DNA of 8,035 bases, from contig DDAD01000077.1 of NCBI GenBank assembly GCA_002333205.1, forward strand, positions 21,930 through 29,964. The letters are read 5' to 3'. The DNA comes from Pedobacter sp. UBA2067. GTDB lineage: Bacteria; Bacteroidota; Bacteroidia; Sphingobacteriales; Sphingobacteriaceae. The notes beneath the pieces were generated by a model. That model was given only the letters and a program-made list of their open reading frames with translations. It made no database searches and was not told where the DNA came from. The position numbers and the translations under genes were made by a program. This document shows positions 1 to 7,801 of this stretch, one piece after another. Each line of letters begins with the position of its first letter. Positions within the stretch are counted from its first letter, which is position 1.

Positions 1-1209
1 CTGTTCAACTTCAGCTGGCGGCCACTGCTCAAAAGCATTCCATTTATTCGCACCGGTGTTAAAAGCCATAACTTTTGGCAAGTCCATTGTGCCTTTATTT
101 TTCAAGTAGAAACTGAAGAATTTGAATTCCAGTTCCTTCCTGTAATATTCACCCGTGTTGCTGCCCCACTCAATATTTGCAGACCGGTCGCCAGGTGTGG
201 AGGACCAGCTTCCATGATACCATGGTCCAAGAATCAAGCGGTTAGATGTCGCAGCACTTTGGTTCTTTATCCCATTATAGACAATGAAAGGACCTCTGAT
301 ATCTTGCGCATCAAACCATCCACCAACCGTCATTACAGCTGGTTTGATGTTCTTCATGTGCGGTTCTACATTTCTGGACTTCCAGAATTCATCATAAACA
401 GGATGATCTTTATATTCTTTCCAGTGAATGATCTCCCCTTTAAAGTGTTTCTCATCCAGGTTCGTCAGTGGTCCATGGTCCAGCCAAAATCTATACCCGT
501 CTGGGGTATCATATTTCAGTTTCCCAGCTGGATATTTCTGTATCCGCTCTGGGCGCTTCAACCCAAAGTTTGCAATGAAGTTGATGTTATGCGGCATCAA
601 AAATGCACCGTTATGTACACCATCATCACCGCGCCACAAGTCACCCATTGGTGCGGAAGGCATTGCCGCCTTCAACGCCGGATGTGCATCGATCATGCCG
701 GCAACAACATAAAAGCCCGGATACGAGCCACCATACGTTCCAACTTTACCATTGTTTGGTTTTACATTTTTCAGCAGCCAGTCTATGGTATCATAGGTAT
801 CAGCACTTTCGTCCCATTGTTTTGGATCCTTTTTGTTGGGCGCAGTCCAGGTGAATGTGCCCTCAGACATATATCTCCCTCTAACATCCTGCCTTACGAA
901 GATATAACCATCCTTTACCAGCTCCACGGAAGGCCCTAGCCTGCCCGCAGGATATCTGTCCTTGCCGTAAGGCGCACACCCATAGGGCGTGCGCATCAAC
1001 AGAAAAGGGTATTTTAATGATACATTCTTCGGCACATAGACCGAGGTAAATAGTTTGATGCCATCGCGCATCGGAATCATGTATTCATATTTGCTGTAGT
1101 TCTCCTTGTAATAAACAGAATCTGGCGTCGTGTTCTGTGCAAATACAGCACTTGCAGAAAATGCAATCAGTAGGAGAAAACAAGCTATTATCCGAACAAA
1201 TGCTTTCAT
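1..1209 (-). CDS. CocE/NonD-family (S15-like) alpha/beta hydrolase, resembling alpha-amino acid ester hydrolase; C-terminus cut by window edge
   Basis: The gene reads right to left from ATG at 1209 and stays open to base 1, giving 403 codons; family members are usually a little over 600 residues. Residues 1-24 form a signal peptide ending VFA before Q25, so the enzyme is exported, probably to the periplasm. The alpha/beta-hydrolase domain shows RTPYG (73-77), QDVRGRY (107-113), the nucleophile elbow YGGSYPG with Ser162, GGWFDAQD with Asp300, and LGPWYHG with His332. A DLWRGDDGVHNGAF stretch follows at 190-203. The jelly-roll domain begins around residue 345 and is truncated. From memory, Xanthomonas ester hydrolase has Ser174/Asp307/His340, and the spacing here is almost the same. 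The family cleaves alpha-amino esters and amides, including some beta-lactam side chains, while other relatives are cocaine esterase or glutaryl-7-ACA acylase. The family is certain, the substrate is not. It is the fourth gene of the operon. Confidence 0.93.
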   Translation of the reverse strand, partial: MKAFVRIIACFLLLIAFSASAVFAQNTTPDSVYYKENYSKYEYMIPMRDGIKLFTSVYVPKNVSLKYPFLLMRTPYGCAPYGKDRYPAGRLGPSVELVKDGYIFVRQDVRGRYMSEGTFTWTAPNKKDPKQWDESADTYDTIDWLLKNVKPNNGKVGTYGGSYPGFYVVAGMIDAHPALKAAMPSAPMGDLWRGDDGVHNGAFLMPHNINFIANFGLKRPERIQKYPAGKLKYDTPDGYRFWLDHGPLTNLDEKHFKGEIIHWKEYKDHPVYDEFWKSRNVEPHMKNIKPAVMTVGGWFDAQDIRGPFIVYNGIKNQSAATSNRLILGPWYHGSWSSTPGDRSANIEWGSNTGEYYRKELEFKFFSFYLKNKGTMDLPKVMAFNTGANKWNAFEQWPPAEVEQ

Positions 1210-1211
1210 TA
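1207..1211 (-). promoter_or_regulatory. TAATG stop-start overlap coupling the S9 peptidase and the hydrolase
   Basis: On the minus strand the peptidase ends with codons for Tyr-Leu-Gln followed by TAA (1211-1209). The last A of that stop is the first base of the hydrolase ATG (1209-1207). No purine-rich Shine-Dalgarno motif precedes the ATG. A one-base overlap of this kind commonly means that ribosomes finishing the first gene re-initiate on the second. It supports co-transcription and fixes the hydrolase start, because the signal peptide begins at exactly this ATG. Confidence 0.85.
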
Positions 1212-3191
1212 TTGTAAGTATTGATCAAACCAGGTTAACAATTGTTTGGTATTGTGAAGGCGGTTCTTTGGCTGCGTAAATCCATGTCCCTCATTTGGAT
1301 AACGAATGAATTTCGCGGGCACACCCAACTTTTTTAATCCGATAAAGAATTCCTCTGCCTGTGTAATCGGAACATCCATATCATTCTCACCATGAATAAT
1401 CAGGGTCGGCGTTTTTGCGTTCTTGATATGTGCCATTGGCGAGAAATGCCATAGTAACGCATAGTTGTCCCAAGGCATTCCACCAAACTCCGTTTCTAAC
1501 AAATCCGGGTAGATGGACGTGCCATAGAAAGAAATCAAGTTGGAAACTGATGCACTCGTTACGGCAGCCTTGTACCTATTGGTTTGTGTAACCACCCAGT
1601 TGGTCATAAATCCACCGTAAGAACCACCAGTAACACCAAGTCTGTCTTTATCTAAGAAAGTATACTTTTCAAGTGCATAGTCCATACCTTTCATTAAGTC
1701 CTGGAAGTCTCCTCCACCCCAGGCCTGATAGGTGCCGTCAGAAAACTTCTGTCCGTAGCCGGAAGATCCTCTCGGATTGATTGAAATAACAGCATAGCCT
1801 TTACCCGTCAATATCTCATTCATATCGGTAAAACTGTAACCAAATGCACCATGTGGCCCACCATGAATTCTATGGATCACCGGCAACTTTGTTCCGGCAC
1901 TGGCGTTTGCAGGATAGGCTATAAAGCCCTGAACCATCACACCATCAAAGGAAGGAAACCAGAAACTCTCTGTTTTAGACAGGGTCTTGTCTTTGATCCA
2001 TGAACTTGCTTCATTCGTTAGCTGGGTTATGGTCTTTCCATTATTGCTTGTGATGTAGATTTCATTAGGTGTGCTCACATTCGACATCGTGAAGGCAAGC
2101 TTGTTTCCTTGAAGACTCATGCCACCAACACTGGCCTCTTTATCGATCACAGGTGTAATGGTATTGTTATCGATAGAGCCCTTATAGATCACCCGTTTTC
2201 CATTTTTGGGAAAACCAAAATAGAAGGTCTTGCTGTCACTCGCCCAGGTCGCGCCGCTTAGCCTTTCATCCAGTTCAGTGGTTAAACACTTCACCTTGCC
2301 GGTTCCTAATTCATATAGATAAAGCTTCATGTCTTCCGGCGGACTATCCTTGGTGTTCCTCAGGCGTACTGTTGCTGGATAAATGATGTATTTACCGTTC
2401 GGACTCCATTCCGGATTATGTTCTGTGCCCGGTGTATTCGTGATCTGTTGCACCTGGCCTCCGGCCACATCAACGACAAAAATATCATTGTTATAGTTGT
2501 TGTCGGGATCTGCAGTATGATTTGAAATGAAGGCAATTCTCCTGGAGTCTGGACTCCACGTTAGTGAGTGACTATCAAACTTATCGTTTGTAAGCATTTT
2601 GGAAGTCCCGGTCGCAACATCTGCAACATACAAACGGGTTAGCATATTATCGGAATACCAGGTTCTGGACTTGTACAAAATCCGGTCAATAACCTTCGGA
2701 CTGTTTGGATCTGGGTTTCTATTGCCAGTAGTGGTGTCTGCACTGATGTACGCAATGGATTTTCCATCGGGGCTCCAGGCGTAGTTCTTATTTGCAGAGT
2801 GTCCTAGAAAATGGTTGCTATTTACCACTTGCGCAACGAGTTTAGGCGTTGAAGGTGCATTCAGGTCCAGCACATAAATACCGGCAACCTTGCCGATAGC
2901 AGTCCGGAAAGCAATCCTGCTACCATCCGGTGACCACTTCGCATCACTTGCCTGTGTCGCAATAGCTTCCTTTTTCCCACTGGTCAGGTCATGTAGAATC
3001 AGCTGACTTGCGGGTGTTTTAGTCTCGGGATTTATTTTATTTAAGGTATACACAATCTTATCAGCCTTTGGCGAAAGTACCTGCCCAGCTACAGTTGGCA
3101 TGGTTGTAATGTTATCTTCAGTTATTCGCTCCTGTGCAACAGCAAGAAGGTTTATGCAGACCAATAAGGCGGCAAAACAAGTTTTTCTCAT
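1209..3191 (-). CDS. S9-family serine peptidase (prolyl oligopeptidase superfamily, S9C/DPP5-like), exported
   Basis: This 660-residue protein is full length for the family. Residues 1-19 are a signal peptide ending AVA before Q20, suggesting a periplasmic enzyme. Residues of about 30-400 form a beta-propeller marked by recurring blade motifs: WSPDG at 86 and 139, WSPDS at 212, WSPNG at 262 and a degenerate WASDS at 316. The C-terminal alpha/beta-hydrolase domain has HGGPHG (443-448, oxyanion region), NPRGSSGYG (472-480), the nucleophile motif GGSYGG with Ser524, Asp604 in HGENDMDVP and His636 in EGHGF. GGSYGG together with HGGPHG points to subfamily S9C (acylaminoacyl-peptidase/DPP5) rather than S9A or S9B. 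The predicted role is removing dipeptides or acyl-amino acids from short peptides that enter through the adjacent SusC/SusD pair. The start lies 21 nt after the SusD stop. Family is confident, exact specificity is not. Confidence 0.95.
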   Translation of the reverse strand: MRKTCFAALLVCINLLAVAQERITEDNITTMPTVAGQVLSPKADKIVYTLNKINPETKTPASQLILHDLTSGKKEAIATQASDAKWSPDGSRIAFRTAIGKVAGIYVLDLNAPSTPKLVAQVVNSNHFLGHSANKNYAWSPDGKSIAYISADTTTGNRNPDPNSPKVIDRILYKSRTWYSDNMLTRLYVADVATGTSKMLTNDKFDSHSLTWSPDSRRIAFISNHTADPDNNYNNDIFVVDVAGGQVQQITNTPGTEHNPEWSPNGKYIIYPATVRLRNTKDSPPEDMKLYLYELGTGKVKCLTTELDERLSGATWASDSKTFYFGFPKNGKRVIYKGSIDNNTITPVIDKEASVGGMSLQGNKLAFTMSNVSTPNEIYITSNNGKTITQLTNEASSWIKDKTLSKTESFWFPSFDGVMVQGFIAYPANASAGTKLPVIHRIHGGPHGAFGYSFTDMNEILTGKGYAVISINPRGSSGYGQKFSDGTYQAWGGGDFQDLMKGMDYALEKYTFLDKDRLGVTGGSYGGFMTNWVVTQTNRYKAAVTSASVSNLISFYGTSIYPDLLETEFGGMPWDNYALLWHFSPMAHIKNAKTPTLIIHGENDMDVPITQAEEFFIGLKKLGVPAKFIRYPNEGHGFTQPKNRLHNTKQLLTWFDQYLQ

Positions 3192-3212
3192 GGTTATGAA
3201 TTAAGTGATAGA

Positions 3213-4616
3213 CTATTTATTTTTATAAAGCTCCCAGTTTACTTCAGCTTGTGGCAAAGGGAACTGGGTATAGACCACGCCTTTATCAAAAGATGTATCG
3301 ATCTCTTCCGACATATTGTTAAACAATAAACCTGGTCCGGTATATCTTCTAACATCTACCCAACGGTGTCCTCCAGGTTCTGCCCACAACGAGTAGCGAC
3401 GTTGATACAGGATTTCTTTTAATAAACTCACTTTATCTGTAGGGCCGCTGTAGTCCCCAATTTTAGCCGCATTCCGAATGATGTTGATGGATGCAACCGC
3501 ATTTAGGGGCTGGTCTAACTGTGCTTCAGCTTCTGCCTTAATCAAAATCAACTCTTCATTTTTGATGAAGGTAACCGGAAGTGTATTTGAAGTATACCTT
3601 TTATCCTGATACTCCCCTGTTAAGGCAACACTTGAGGTAGTCACAATGAACGGGGTTGTTAACCTGGAGAACTTATCCTTTACGCGCTGATCTCCAGCTG
3701 TTGTATCCCGCAATGTCGAAGGACTAACTACCCGGAGGTTTCCAGGGTTTGGAACGTTTAGCGGGGCAAACAATGGGTTCACCGCGTCAGCACCGGCACT
3801 GTAGGTGTGCTTTGGACCTTCGTTCAGGTTGCCCGTCAAGTTCATGAAAGATTGGTTAACAGCTTCAAGAGCCCCTTGCCAGTCTTTTCTGTAAACTGCC
3901 AGGCGTGCAGCAATGGCACGATTAACTTTCGCAAGGCCTTGAGGTGTGTCATAGCCGGCAAAACCTGCACTCAATTTAAATGGCATTGTAGAACCCGCGG
4001 CATTCAGGTCTGCATAACCTTCATCCAATTGTGTCTTAATATGATCTAGCGCAACTTCATAAGAGACGAACGGTCCTGGATTGGTTTCATCCTTTACATC
4101 TATTCTGATACCATTTCCGTACAACCAGTTTGCAGGTATCATCAACTGATAGCCTATAATGGTCTTAGAGAATCCAGTTACAGATTTCTTCTCCAGATCC
4201 GTTAAATTCGCAGTATTGACACATGCATCCAGAATGATGTTGGCCTGCTTAACCGCACTATACGGTGACGCATAAGAACCACCACCAGTAGCGCCAAAGC
4301 CAAAAACATTTGAATTCAATTGAAAATTTCCCAGGCCTAACCATTCCGTCATGTTCCTTGTATCGGAAGAGTTCAGCAACCAGATTTCCCGGCCTAAGCT
4401 TCCCCAGCCGTTGGTAACATTACTCACATAATCTCTGTGCTTCGACTCTAAACCAGTTACCAGATACTGAATTTGTTGTTTCGTTGCATTATTGGTCACC
4501 GAGCTTACAGATGGATTATTGGGGTCTTCTATCTTCTCGATATCAAATGGGTCACATGCTGAAAGCAGCATTGCCAGGGTGATTATAAGAAATAATCCTT
4601 TTATATTTTTTTTCAT
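3213..4616 (-). CDS. SusD/RagB-family nutrient-binding outer-membrane lipoprotein
   Basis: This 467-residue protein is at the short end for SusD-like proteins. A lipoprotein signal peptide ends in the lipobox LLSAC with Cys21, and the residues after it (DPFDIEKIED) are acidic, as in the Bacteroidota surface-export signal. That places it on the outer face of the outer membrane, capping its SusC partner. Residues of about 30-250 match the helical TPR-like SusD N-terminal region. The C-terminal SusD/RagB domain shows NEELILIKAEAEA (353-365), then QRRYSLWAEPGGHRWVDVRR (405-424), the usual family signature, and closes with FPLPQAEVN (452-460). It captures the substrate before import. The ligand cannot be read from the sequence; peptidase-type neighbours suggest a peptide, as in RagAB. 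The start is 10 nt after the SusC stop, and the stop is TAG at 3215-3213. No terminator separates it from either neighbour. Confidence 0.96.
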   Translation of the reverse strand: MKKNIKGLFLIITLAMLLSACDPFDIEKIEDPNNPSVSSVTNNATKQQIQYLVTGLESKHRDYVSNVTNGWGSLGREIWLLNSSDTRNMTEWLGLGNFQLNSNVFGFGATGGGSYASPYSAVKQANIILDACVNTANLTDLEKKSVTGFSKTIIGYQLMIPANWLYGNGIRIDVKDETNPGPFVSYEVALDHIKTQLDEGYADLNAAGSTMPFKLSAGFAGYDTPQGLAKVNRAIAARLAVYRKDWQGALEAVNQSFMNLTGNLNEGPKHTYSAGADAVNPLFAPLNVPNPGNLRVVSPSTLRDTTAGDQRVKDKFSRLTTPFIVTTSSVALTGEYQDKRYTSNTLPVTFIKNEELILIKAEAEAQLDQPLNAVASINIIRNAAKIGDYSGPTDKVSLLKEILYQRRYSLWAEPGGHRWVDVRRYTGPGLLFNNMSEEIDTSFDKGVVYTQFPLPQAEVNWELYKNK

Positions 4617-4626
4617 GAAGGGCTGA

Positions 4627-7605
4627 TTAAAAGTCTAAACTAACATTAAAGAAAAACCTGCGGGCACTTGGATAAGGTGCTACGTCAACATTATTTGCAA
4701 GTCCGGCACCAAAGGTTGAAGTTTCCGGATCGTAGCCAGAATACTTGCTGAACATGATCAGGTTATTACCAGACACGCCCACTCTAAAGCGTTGCACTTT
4801 ATTTTTAAAGATACTGTTTGTCAATGCGGTTGGCATGGTATAGTATAAACCAACTTCTCTCAATTTGATATAAGATGCATCTTCTACAAATCGGCCAGCA
4901 TTGTCGTAAGGTGCCGGTTCGCGCTGTTTACCATTTGGAATCCCATCATTGTTATCATCATTAAACCAGCCTTTTGTTGTACCACCTTCATCGGTATTCA
5001 AGTTGGTCAGGTTGCTGTTATAGCCACCTTTTTTCCAGTCGAACAAGAAAGAGAAATCAAACTTTCTGAAGAACGTGAAATTGTTGCTGAAACTCGCATT
5101 GAAATCCGGCTGTGAGTTACCCCAAACCGTATATTCTCCCGGGCTAATCTGAGGTGTTCCGACAATGGTACCCAGCTTAGTTCCTTCCTTAATCAAGAAT
5201 GTACCATAACTTACACCGAATCCACCAATCGTATAAGAAGGTATACCCAGTTTACTTACGATCACAGTATTCTTCCAGTACATCACACGGCTGTTCCATT
5301 TGAAGTTTGGTTTATCGATCACTAATCCCGACAAACTTAATTCAATACCCGTGTTCCTTAACTCAGCCAAATTACTAGGTACTGAAGTTACCCCGGTAGA
5401 TGGCGCAAGATTAAGTGTCTGAATATTGTTCGCCGTGTTTTTAATGTAGTATGAAGCTTCTAAAGAGATCCGGTTTTTCAGGAAACCAAGATCAACCCCA
5501 AATTCAAGCTCCTTTGCAGTCTCCGGCCTTAAATTCGCGTTGCCATACGTCGTTGATACCGCAGAGCCCAGGAAGCCTCCAATGTTTGTTCCTACCAAAG
5601 GCGTATAGATAGATCCGAAACTAACCGGTCCGGCCGTTTCGCCATAAGCGATACGAGGTTTGAACTGCGAAATGAAGTTCTCTTTCCAGAAATCAAAGTT
5701 TGTCAAATTGATCGCTAACGATGCTTTAGGGAAGGCATACCATTCATTTACATCACCATTCAAGGAAGATTTATCAAAACGAACACCTACGGTTCCAATT
5801 AACTTATCGTCGAAATTCGCCTCTTGTTGCAAGAACACCCCAGCTTCCTGTACTTTAGAAAAGAACTGATTGTTGACCGTCTGCATAGCCGCCTGTTTAA
5901 TGTTTCTTTGCAGGGGCGCAAGACCTTGTCCGCGTAAAAAAACCAGATCATTATTGAAGTCTAACCTTACCATGCCCACCTGAGAGTTCAGGTTCACCTT
6001 ACCTACATTCCAATTGTAAACTGCCGCAGCCTGAATATTCGTGTTGAAGCTTTCCTGTTTACCATTCAAAATATCACCCGGATTCGCTAGACCTCTTTGA
6101 TATTGCAGGTCTTCCGACAGATAAATATTGGTGGTGTTCTGCAAGTAATCTAAACCTCCGTTTACGATGATCTTAGCATAGCTATTGTCTGTCTGGAACA
6201 AATTGAGATTTAAATTGAATGAACTGATCATGCGGTTTACCAGGGAATTGTTGATCGACTTATCTACCAACGCCACAGGGTTCTCCGTAAAGTATGGATT
6301 GTTCGGGTATGAACCGTCTGTTTTCTGTCGGAGGTCATAGTAGTTTGGTGTAGCGGAAATGGCATAGCCGATACTTGCTCCGGATCTGTTTTGGTTCCCT
6401 GTGAAACCACGATCGGTGTTGGATCTGGTATAACTTGTATTTACCGACAATTGAATGGCTTTATTGATCTTTTGGTCAATATTTGCCCGTATGGAGTAGC
6501 GGTCAAATCCAGTATTCTTGATCAAACCATTTTCATTATTGATACCTGCACCGATAAAATACTGTGTATTCTCGCTACCGCCAGAGATGTTTAAGCGGGT
6601 ATTTGAGGAAATCCGGTTGTTGTCATAGAACAACTCCTCATAGTTCACGAAGTTGCCAGATTGCTGGGCCTCGCTAAAACGTTGGAGCTCCAGATTGCGT
6701 CTTGCGGTTTGTGCTGCAGAAGTACCGGCATAAAAATAGTTAATCTTAGCCTCACTCCAGTCATCAACACCAAGAAGTTTCAGTGGTGTCGTCAAACCGA
6801 AATCCTCAGACAAGGAAATTTTCACCTTTCCGCTTTTACCTTTTTTTGTGGTAATAATGATTACCCCAGCATTTGCCCTGGTACCATAAATTGCCGCAGC
6901 AGAGGGACCTTTGAGGATTTCCATATTTTCAATCTCATCAGGGTTGATATCTGCCAGACGATTAGAACCATCATCCTGACTGCTGGCCCCAGCGCCGTTT
7001 ACAGTTGCACGGCCGGTGGCTTGGGTAGCATTATTGATATATACCCCATCAAGAATGATGAGTGGTTGAGAAGCACCTTGTAAACTCGAGAAACCCCTTA
7101 ACTGAATGGATAGACCACCCCCGGGTGCTCCGCCGCTAGACCTGATGTTTGCACCGGCAACCTTGCCGTACAAGGCACCATCCGCGGTTTGTGGCTTTGT
7201 GACACCTGTTAATTCTTTTGCGGATACAGAACTCACCGCGTTGGCGGCGTTTCTCCTTTTTACGGTAGATGCAAGCCCGGATACAATCACCTCATTCAGG
7301 TCATTTGCACTCTCCTTTAACTCAATATTCAACACTGAGGTTTGCGCATTGACAACAACCTCCTTGGTATCATAGCCTAACATACTAAATACGAGCGTAG
7401 CAGGCAGATTACTCACCTGCAAGCTAAAGGCTCCGGTGCTATTTGTATTGGTACCTTGCTTGGTTCCTTTGATTAAGATGTTCACGCTTGGTAAGGGTGT
7501 TCCCTTCCCCTGCTCGGTTACCTTTCCGGTAATGTTTTTCTGTGCATACGCTACATTTACAACAAGTGCAAATAGTAACAAAAAGCAACTCAGTTTTTCT
7601 CTCAT
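4627..7605 (-). CDS. SusC/RagA-family TonB-linked outer-membrane transporter
   Basis: This 992-residue protein is complete and of usual family length. The signal peptide (1-21) ends AYA before Q22. Residues 24-98 form the carboxypeptidase-regulatory-like domain (ITGKVTEQGKGTPLPSVNI at the front, VFSMLGYDTKE at 72-82) found in SusC proteins. A TonB-box-like LNEVIVSG follows at 103-110. The plug (about 115-262) carries the SusC signatures SIQLRGFSSL (166-175), LIILDGVYINN (182-192), NPDEIENMEILKGPSAAAIYG (from 221) and ANAGVIIITTKKG (244-256). The remainder is the 22-strand barrel, ending in aromatic RRFFFNVSLDF as expected for a beta-signal. With SusD it forms a lidded channel that imports oligomers using TonB energy. 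It is the first gene of the operon. ATG 7605 is chosen because it gives an intact signal peptide; an A/T-rich leader and no Shine-Dalgarno precede it. The substrate class is inferred only from context. Confidence 0.97.
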   Translation of the reverse strand: MREKLSCFLLLFALVVNVAYAQKNITGKVTEQGKGTPLPSVNILIKGTKQGTNTNSTGAFSLQVSNLPATLVFSMLGYDTKEVVVNAQTSVLNIELKESANDLNEVIVSGLASTVKRRNAANAVSSVSAKELTGVTKPQTADGALYGKVAGANIRSSGGAPGGGLSIQLRGFSSLQGASQPLIILDGVYINNATQATGRATVNGAGASSQDDGSNRLADINPDEIENMEILKGPSAAAIYGTRANAGVIIITTKKGKSGKVKISLSEDFGLTTPLKLLGVDDWSEAKINYFYAGTSAAQTARRNLELQRFSEAQQSGNFVNYEELFYDNNRISSNTRLNISGGSENTQYFIGAGINNENGLIKNTGFDRYSIRANIDQKINKAIQLSVNTSYTRSNTDRGFTGNQNRSGASIGYAISATPNYYDLRQKTDGSYPNNPYFTENPVALVDKSINNSLVNRMISSFNLNLNLFQTDNSYAKIIVNGGLDYLQNTTNIYLSEDLQYQRGLANPGDILNGKQESFNTNIQAAAVYNWNVGKVNLNSQVGMVRLDFNNDLVFLRGQGLAPLQRNIKQAAMQTVNNQFFSKVQEAGVFLQQEANFDDKLIGTVGVRFDKSSLNGDVNEWYAFPKASLAINLTNFDFWKENFISQFKPRIAYGETAGPVSFGSIYTPLVGTNIGGFLGSAVSTTYGNANLRPETAKELEFGVDLGFLKNRISLEASYYIKNTANNIQTLNLAPSTGVTSVPSNLAELRNTGIELSLSGLVIDKPNFKWNSRVMYWKNTVIVSKLGIPSYTIGGFGVSYGTFLIKEGTKLGTIVGTPQISPGEYTVWGNSQPDFNASFSNNFTFFRKFDFSFLFDWKKGGYNSNLTNLNTDEGGTTKGWFNDDNNDGIPNGKQREPAPYDNAGRFVEDASYIKLREVGLYYTMPTALTNSIFKNKVQRFRVGVSGNNLIMFSKYSGYDPETSTFGAGLANNVDVAPYPSARRFFFNVSLDF

Positions 7606-7670
7606 AGTTTATTAAAGTTTGGTTTGGAAGTTGAAAGTTGAGCGCTAATTGTTTAAACGTTTGGTTAAAT

Positions 7671-7685
7671 CTTGGGCATACCAAG
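7671..7685 (-). other. Short hairpin in the predicted leader of the SusC gene
   Basis: CTTGG and CCAAG flank a 5-base loop, forming a 5-bp stem. An alternative pairing of GGGC (7674-7677) with GCCC (7685-7688) competes with it. It lies about 65 bases ahead of the SusC start codon, within the transcript if the proposed promoter is right. There is no U-run, so it is not a convincing terminator. It may be chance. Confidence 0.2.
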
Positions 7686-7759
7686 CCCTGCATGGCTAAA
7701 TCATGTTTTCTTTAGTGATAAAGTGTTTTAAGAAATTGGAAGGTGAACCTTAGGTTTTG

Positions 7760-7774
7760 TTTACTTAAAGTAAA
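7760..7774. promoter_or_regulatory. 15-bp palindrome, candidate operator at the operon promoter
   Basis: TTTACTT and AAGTAAA form a perfect 7-bp inverted repeat around a single central A. It overlaps the downstream end of the proposed -7 element and the expected transcription start, where a repressor or activator dimer could act. A/T-rich sequence makes such palindromes fairly common by chance, and no regulator is encoded in the window to pair with it. Confidence 0.3.
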
Positions 7775-7801
7775 AATAGTATTAAAAGATTAAGCGGCAA
7801 G
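7771..7801 (-). promoter_or_regulatory. Weak Bacteroidota-type promoter candidate for the SusC operon
   Basis: On the minus strand CTTG (7801-7798) is followed after 19 bases by TATTTTTA (7778-7771). This resembles the Bacteroidota sigma consensus of a TTTG -33 box and a TAnnTTTG -7 box, each with one mismatch. Transcription would begin near 7765, leaving a leader of about 160 bases before the SusC ATG. I found no better match to the -7 consensus anywhere in 7606-8035. An ECF-sigma promoter would not be recognised by this search. Confidence 0.3.

Noticed and set aside
214..939. 241-codon plus-strand open frame with two smaller ones nested in it (428-712, 603-854)
   Set aside because: It lies antisense to the CocE-type hydrolase, which has a clear signal peptide and catalytic motifs. 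The plus-strand translation is rich in Cys, His, Trp and Ile and has no recognisable domain.
3192..3212. Possible terminator or internal promoter between SusD and the peptidase
   Set aside because: The 21-nt gap has no inverted repeat and no T-run, and is too short to hold a -33/-7 pair; it simply separates co-transcribed genes.
6661..7083. 140-codon plus-strand open frame
   Set aside because: It is antisense to the conserved SusC plug region, and its Cys-rich translation matches nothing I recognise. The same applies to the plus-strand frames at 2599-2784, 3807-4049, 5660-5869, 6391-6594 and 7106-7375.
7651..7658. 8-bp palindrome GTTTAAAC in the leader
   Set aside because: It does not extend beyond 8 bp, is A/T-rich, and has no second copy or link to a promoter element, so chance is the simplest explanation.
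7439..7693. 84-codon minus-strand frame overlapping the start of the SusC gene
   Set aside because: It runs out of frame through the SusC signal peptide and regulatory-like domain, and its product is a low-plausibility mix rich in Cys, Asn and Gln with no domain.
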